A DNA stretch of 64,000 bases from CAVQBJ01 sp963819075. Lineage in GTDB: Bacteria; Actinomycetota; Thermoleophilia; Solirubrobacterales; Solirubrobacteraceae. The notes below the pieces were generated by a model. The model saw only the letters and a list, made by a program, of their open reading frames with translations. It was not told where the DNA came from and made no database searches. A program made the translations under genes and the position numbers. The stretch lies in contig CAWFUP010000002.1 of the NCBI GenBank assembly GCA_963819075.1, positions 1,240,001 to 1,304,000 on the forward strand. Direction: 5' to 3'. This document shows, in pieces, positions 60,183 through 64,000 of this stretch; position 1 is the first letter of the stretch; every line of letters starts with the position of its first letter.

Positions 60183-63100
60183 ACGGCGCGCCTGCGCTTG
60201 TTCTTGAGCCTCGAGCAGTCTCTGATCGCCCGGGCGAGTCTCTGCGCTGCGGTGGGCGGCTTGGCCTTGCCCTTGGTCTCGGCGCTCGCGTTGGCGCTGG
60301 CGTTGGTGTTCGCGTTGGCCTTGGTGTTGGCGCTGGTGCTGCTGCTGGCGCTGGTCGTGGTGATTGTGCCTGTCACCGCCACCGGGGTCGGCTGCGAGCC
60401 CGCCGGGCCTGGCGAGATGGGCGGCACCGGCGGGCTGCTCGCCAGTGGGGCGTATGGCTCGATGTCGTCGAGCGCGTTATACGCGAGTGTGTACTTGCCG
60501 AGCGAGTCGACGTCGAACGTCAGATCGAGGCTCACCGACTGGCCGGGGATGAGTCCGCCGGAGGGGAGCGGAACGGTCAGCGTCGCGTTCAGCCCGCCGC
60601 CGCTGGTGGTGCTGCTGGGCGCGTTGAGCGACGACGCGGCCACGGTGACGGGCCCGGCCGCGGTGGTCACCGGACCTGGCTCGGGGCTCGAGGTGATGAC
60701 GCGCAGCGCCGCCTGTCCCGCTGGGATGGCCGCGGACTGGTAGGTCGACAGACCGGTGACATCCAGCCACAGGCGCGTGATCGTCGATGCGATCGTCCCC
60801 GGCTCGGCGTTGGCGCAAGCGCCGGTCCGTGGCTCGCCGAAGCAGTTGACGATCGTGCGGCGGAGTTCGAGCTTGCCCGGATTCGCTTCGCTGATCGTTC
60901 CACTCGCGGGCGGCGTGTAGATGAAATTCGGCGCGGCCGTCTCAGCGACCGTATCGTCGAGCAGGGTTGACTGCGCGGCGTCGTTGACGTCGACCGGGGA
61001 CTTCTGATCGAACGGCGCTGGCGTTCCGAACACGCTCGGCTCCCCGTAGGTGTGCGTGTCACCGTCGGTTGCGACGAGCACGAAGTCCGCGGCGTTGTTA
61101 CCCGTGTCCACCGGAACCCCATCGCTGTAGCGGCGCACGAACGCGATCTCTGAGGTGTCGCCCGAGGGGTAGGTGGGCGGCGTCAGCCCGGTCCCCGCCG
61201 AATACGCCGTCCCGACGTAGCCGACCGAGTCGACCGACGAGCCATCGGGCGCCTGAACGACCGCCCCGGTCAATCCCTTGCCTCCGGTGTAGAAGAGGAC
61301 GTCTGCGTCCGCGACCGACTTCAGCGAGTACAAGGAGTTGCTTCCGAGCAGCAGGTGCGCGCGAGGCTGAAGCGTCGTGCCCGCCGGCAGCTTGGTGGTC
61401 TCCTGCCCGAGCGACACCGATCCGACCACCAGCGTCCAGCCACTGAGCGGGATCGGATCGGGCGTCGAGTTGTACAGGTCCACGTAGGCATCGCTCACGC
61501 TGCCGCCATTGGGCGGGCCGTTGAGCCGCAGCTCGCTGATCATGATCCCGCGCGGATCGATCGCGGTGAACTCGCGATCGCCCGCGTCGTAGACCCGCCC
61601 ACCGACGGTGACGACGAGCCGGTAGTGGTAGGTCCTCCCGGCCGTCAGGTTGGTGATCGACGCGCTGACCGGTGCTCCCGAGCTCAGGGCGGTCTCCGGC
61701 GTGCTCGTCCCGTATGACGTGGTCGTTCCGTAGTCGAAGTGATATGTCGCGCTGACGCTCCCGACCTGGGCGACCCCGTTCAGCGTGGCTCCGCCATCGC
61801 TCACCGCGGTCGCCGGGAGCGTCGTCGCGAGCGACGTAATCACGACCTTGCCGGTGCCGGATTGCACGCCGGTCGCGGTCGCGGCAGTGATCGCCGTCGA
61901 GATGATGAAGCCGCTGCCGCCACCGCCGGCACCGCCATCGCAGGTCGGGTTGCCGGTACTCGCACCGCCCCCGCCACCGTAATACCCGTCGCCGCCGCCA
62001 CCACCGGTATCACCGTTGGCGCCGCCGCCACCACCGAACCCCAAGACCCCGCTCCCACCAGGCTGAGCAATCCCGTCATTCTCGGCGCTACCGCCAGCGC
62101 CGCCGGCAGCCGTCGTGCCGCCACCACCACTGCCCGTAGCGCAGCCGGGCTGAGCGTCACCGGCCACACCGTCAGCCCCCGAGCCGGCGCCACCAAAGCC
62201 GCCGGCGCTGGAGCCAGGACCATCATCCGCGCAATGGTCACCGTTGGTGCAGCCACCACCACCGCCGCCACCGCCCGCCACGACCTCGCGGGCGGACAGC
62301 GCGCAATTCAGCGCCGCCGCGCACGACCCCGACCGAACGTCCGACGCGCCACCGCCACCATCCGGGTTCGTACCGCCACCGTAGCCGCCAACCGCACCGA
62401 CCGAGATCTCCAACCTCTCACCAGCCGTCACCGCCAACGTCGCCCTCGCCTCACCACCCAAGCCCCCAGGACCATCAACGAAGTCATCGGCCGCGCCGCC
62501 ACCCTGAGCCCCAAACGCATCGAACACGAGCTGGCTCACCCCGGCAGGGACGGTGAACAGATACGTGCCTGGCGCCGTGTAGCTGGGGAGGCCGTTCGAC
62601 ACGGTTTGCGACAGCGTCGACGTTGTGTTGCCCGGATAGACGGAGTCGCCGCTGTACACGGCCGTAATCGAATGCGGCCCCGGTGCGTCGTAGGTCACCG
62701 CGCACGTCGCCTCCCCAGTGGAGGTGCTGACGGCCTGCGCGGCGCAGGATGCGATCTCCGTGCCGCCATCCTCGAAGCTGACGGTGCCCGTCGGCTGGGT
62801 CGTGGCCGGCGAGATCGGCGCCACATGGGCGGTGTAGATCACCTCCTGGCCCAGCCCCGAAGGGTCAGCCGACGACACGACGGTGGTCGAGGCCTCGGGA
62901 CCCTCGACCGTCTGGGTCAGGGTCGAGGACTGGCTTGACGGGTAGCTCGAATCACCGCTGGTGTAGGCGGCCGAAATCTGGTGGCTACCGGCGAGTGTGT
63001 AGGTGGCTGTGCAGGTGGCGGTGCCGCTCGAGGTGTTGACGGGCAGCGCACCACAGGCCGAGATGACCGTGCTCCCGTCGCTGAACGCAACCGTCCCCGC

Positions 63101-64000
63101 GTCCGGGACCGGAGTGACCTTGGCCGTGTAGGTGACCTGCTGATCGACCGAGGAGGGATCGCTCGACGATGTGAGCGAGGTCGCCGTCGATGCCGCCGGG
63201 TTGACCGTCTCGGTCAGCGTCGAAGACGTGCTCGCGGGATAGCTGTTGTCACCGGCGTAGGCGGCCGAAATCGAATGGCTCCGCGCGGCGGCGTAGCTCA
63301 CGCTGCAGGTCGCCTGCCCCGAGGAGTCCACGCTTTGCGCGTCGCAGCCGGTGATCGTCGTACCGCCGTCGCTGAACGCAACGGTGCCGGAATCAGGGAT
63401 CGGACTGACCGTGGCGGTATAGGTGACCTGTTGTCGAACCGTCGCCGGGGTTGCCGAAGAGACGAGCGCCGTGGCGGTCGACCGCGCGGGGTTGACCGTC
63501 TCCGTCAATGCCGGCGAGATGCTGGCGAGGAACGTCGGGTCGCCGCTGTAGCTGGCGGTGATCGAGTGTGCACCGAGGACGGCGTAGCTGACCTCACAGG
63601 TGGCGGCGCTCTCGTTGCCGATCCCCTGGTTCGCACACCCCGGGATCACCGTCCCACCATCGTAGAAGCGGACCGTGCCGCCCTCGATCGGCCGCTTCGC
63701 CGTGACCGTCGCTGTGTAGATGACCTCACCCCTCACCGCTACGGGATCGGATGACGCCTTCAGGCCCGTGGACGTCTTCATGCCCGTCAGGGTGCTGACC
63801 ACGACCTTGCCGGCGCCGGATTGCACGCCGGTCGCGGTCGCGGCGGTGATCGAGGCCGAGGTGATGAAGCCGCTGCCGCCACCGCCAGCACCGCCATTAC
63901 AGGTCGTGTTGCCGGTACTCGCGCCGCCGCCGCCACCGTAATACCCGTCGCCGCCACTGCCGCCGGTAACGCCCTGCGAGCCGCCGCCACCACCGAATCC
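60089..64000 (-). CDS. Giant secreted Ig-like/glycine-rich protein with lamin-tail domain (5' partial)
   Basis: The frame runs off the window, so the start and signal peptide are missing; at least 1303 residues are present. In order, it has a glycine-rich domain (window edge to about 63820) and four Ig-like repeats of about 95 residues (pattern VTYTATVxP...GTVAFSDGGTxIxxC...HSISAxYxGD). A second glycine-rich domain follows (62500-61850), then a fibronectin-like segment (YHFDYGTTTSYGT) and a lamin-tail domain (GIMISELRLNGPPNGG). A beta-rich region, a Thr/Asn/Ala-rich linker and a very basic tail (RRKSRARSRRITANRPRPH) end it. The two glycine-rich domains are near copies 1959 bases apart. It is probably a surface or matrix protein. 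Confidence 0.8.
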   Translation of the reverse strand, partial: GFGGGGGSQGVTGGSGGDGYYGGGGGASTGNTTCNGGAGGGGSGFITSASITAATATGVQSGAGKVVVSTLTGMKTSTGLKASSDPVAVRGEVIYTATVTAKRPIEGGTVRFYDGGTVIPGCANQGIGNESAATCEVSYAVLGAHSITASYSGDPTFLASISPALTETVNPARSTATALVSSATPATVRQQVTYTATVSPIPDSGTVAFSDGGTTITGCDAQSVDSSGQATCSVSYAAARSHSISAAYAGDNSYPASTSSTLTETVNPAASTATSLTSSSDPSSVDQQVTYTAKVTPVPDAGTVAFSDGSTVISACGALPVNTSSGTATCTATYTLAGSHQISAAYTSGDSSYPSSQSSTLTQTVEGPEASTTVVSSADPSGLGQEVIYTAHVAPISPATTQPTGTVSFEDGGTEIASCAAQAVSTSTGEATCAVTYDAPGPHSITAVYSGDSVYPGNTTSTLSQTVSNGLPSYTAPGTYLFTVPAGVSQLVFDAFGAQGGGAADDFVDGPGGLGGEARATLAVTAGERLEISVGAVGGYGGGTNPDGGGGASDVRSGSCAAALNCALSAREVVAGGGGGGGGCTNGDHCADDGPGSSAGGFGGAGSGADGVAGDAQPGCATGSGGGGTTAAGGAGGSAENDGIAQPGGSGVLGFGGGGGANGDTGGGGGDGYYGGGGGASTGNPTCDGGAGGGGSGFIISTAITAATATGVQSGTGKVVITSLATTLPATAVSDGGATLNGVAQVGSVSATYHFDYGTTTSYGTSTPETALSSGAPVSASITNLTAGRTYHYRLVVTVGGRVYDAGDREFTAIDPRGIMISELRLNGPPNGGSVSDAYVDLYNSTPDPIPLSGWTLVVGSVSLGQETTKLPAGTTLQPRAHLLLGSNSLYSLKSVADADVLFYTGGKGLTGAVVQAPDGSSVDSVGYVGTAYSAGTGLTPPTYPSGDTSEIAFVRRYSDGVPVDTGNNAADFVLVATDGDTHTYGEPSVFGTPAPFDQKSPVDVNDAAQSTLLDDTVAETAAPNFIYTPPASGTISEANPGKLELRRTIVNCFGEPRTGACANAEPGTIASTITRLWLDVTGLSTYQSAAIPAGQAALRVITSSPEPGPVTTAAGPVTVAASSLNAPSSTTSGGGLNATLTVPLPSGGLIPGQSVSLDLTFDVDSLGKYTLAYNALDDIEPYAPLASSPPVPPISPGPAGSQPTPVAVTGTITTTSASSSTSANTKANANTNASANASAETKGKAKPPTAAQRLARAIRDCSRLKNKRRRAVCVMAARRKSRARSRRITANRPRPHATRKGS

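Noticed and set aside
61900..62480. CRISPR-like repeat pattern
   Set aside because: The repetition is GGN codons of a glycine-rich protein domain, without constant repeat and spacer lengths.

Overview
The window is very GC-rich, densely packed actinobacterial-type DNA. Neighbouring genes often overlap by 4 bases (ATGA/GTGA), GTG starts are common, and several promoters sit so close to the start codon that leaderless transcripts are likely. The gene content fits a soil actinobacterium, possibly of the Thermoleophilia/Solirubrobacterales lineage: a secreted Ig-rich giant protein, a beta-propeller protein, a lasso-type leader peptide, WS/DGAT and large lipid megasynthases. That placement is an inference. 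I saw no rRNA, tRNA or CRISPR array.

Bases 1-10,900 hold mixed metabolism: the end of a solute-binding protein, a VOC protein, a P-II protein with an altered T-loop, a proline catabolism pair (the dehydrogenase is frameshifted), and a minus-strand CHAD / SMARCAL1-like helicase / LysE operon whose helicase carries three single-base shifts. Bases 10,900-17,900 hold a TetR-controlled drug efflux operon with a visible operator pair, a HAD/SDR pair, and an unusual single protein joining a DtxR/MntR regulator to an Nramp-like transporter. That gene has its own operator and is followed by a tiny membrane protein. Bases 17,900-33,350 hold secreted and membrane functions: a beta-lactamase-like hydrolase, a doubly deleted FAD dehydrogenase, peroxiredoxin, an ABC export pair, AKR, P450, amidase lipoprotein, ArsR and PadR regulators, a 14-blade propeller protein and a secretory lipase.

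Bases 33,395-55,934 form the most interesting part. This is a minus-strand lipid biosynthesis cluster: SRPBCC protein, acyl-CoA ligase, a complete KAS III, a degenerate KAS III partner, an AhpD-like protein, WS/DGAT, acyl-CoA dehydrogenase, a 2702-residue megasynthase (KS-AT-KS-ACP-ACP-KR-DH), a 1869-residue single-chain acyl-CoA carboxylase and a 4'-phosphopantetheinyl transferase. The carboxylase would supply malonyl-type extender, the PPTase would activate the carrier domains, the megasynthase would build the chain, and WS/DGAT would esterify it. Both carrier domains have Thr where the phosphopantetheine-bearing Ser is expected, and they lie on a perfect 335-bp tandem repeat.

Bases 56,000-64,000 hold a GrpB protein, small secreted and membrane proteins, a decayed DUF4160 gene, an IS481 fragment, and an intact IS630 element inserted at a TA that forms the stop codon of a putative lasso-peptide precursor. 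The window ends inside a giant secreted Ig/glycine-rich protein.
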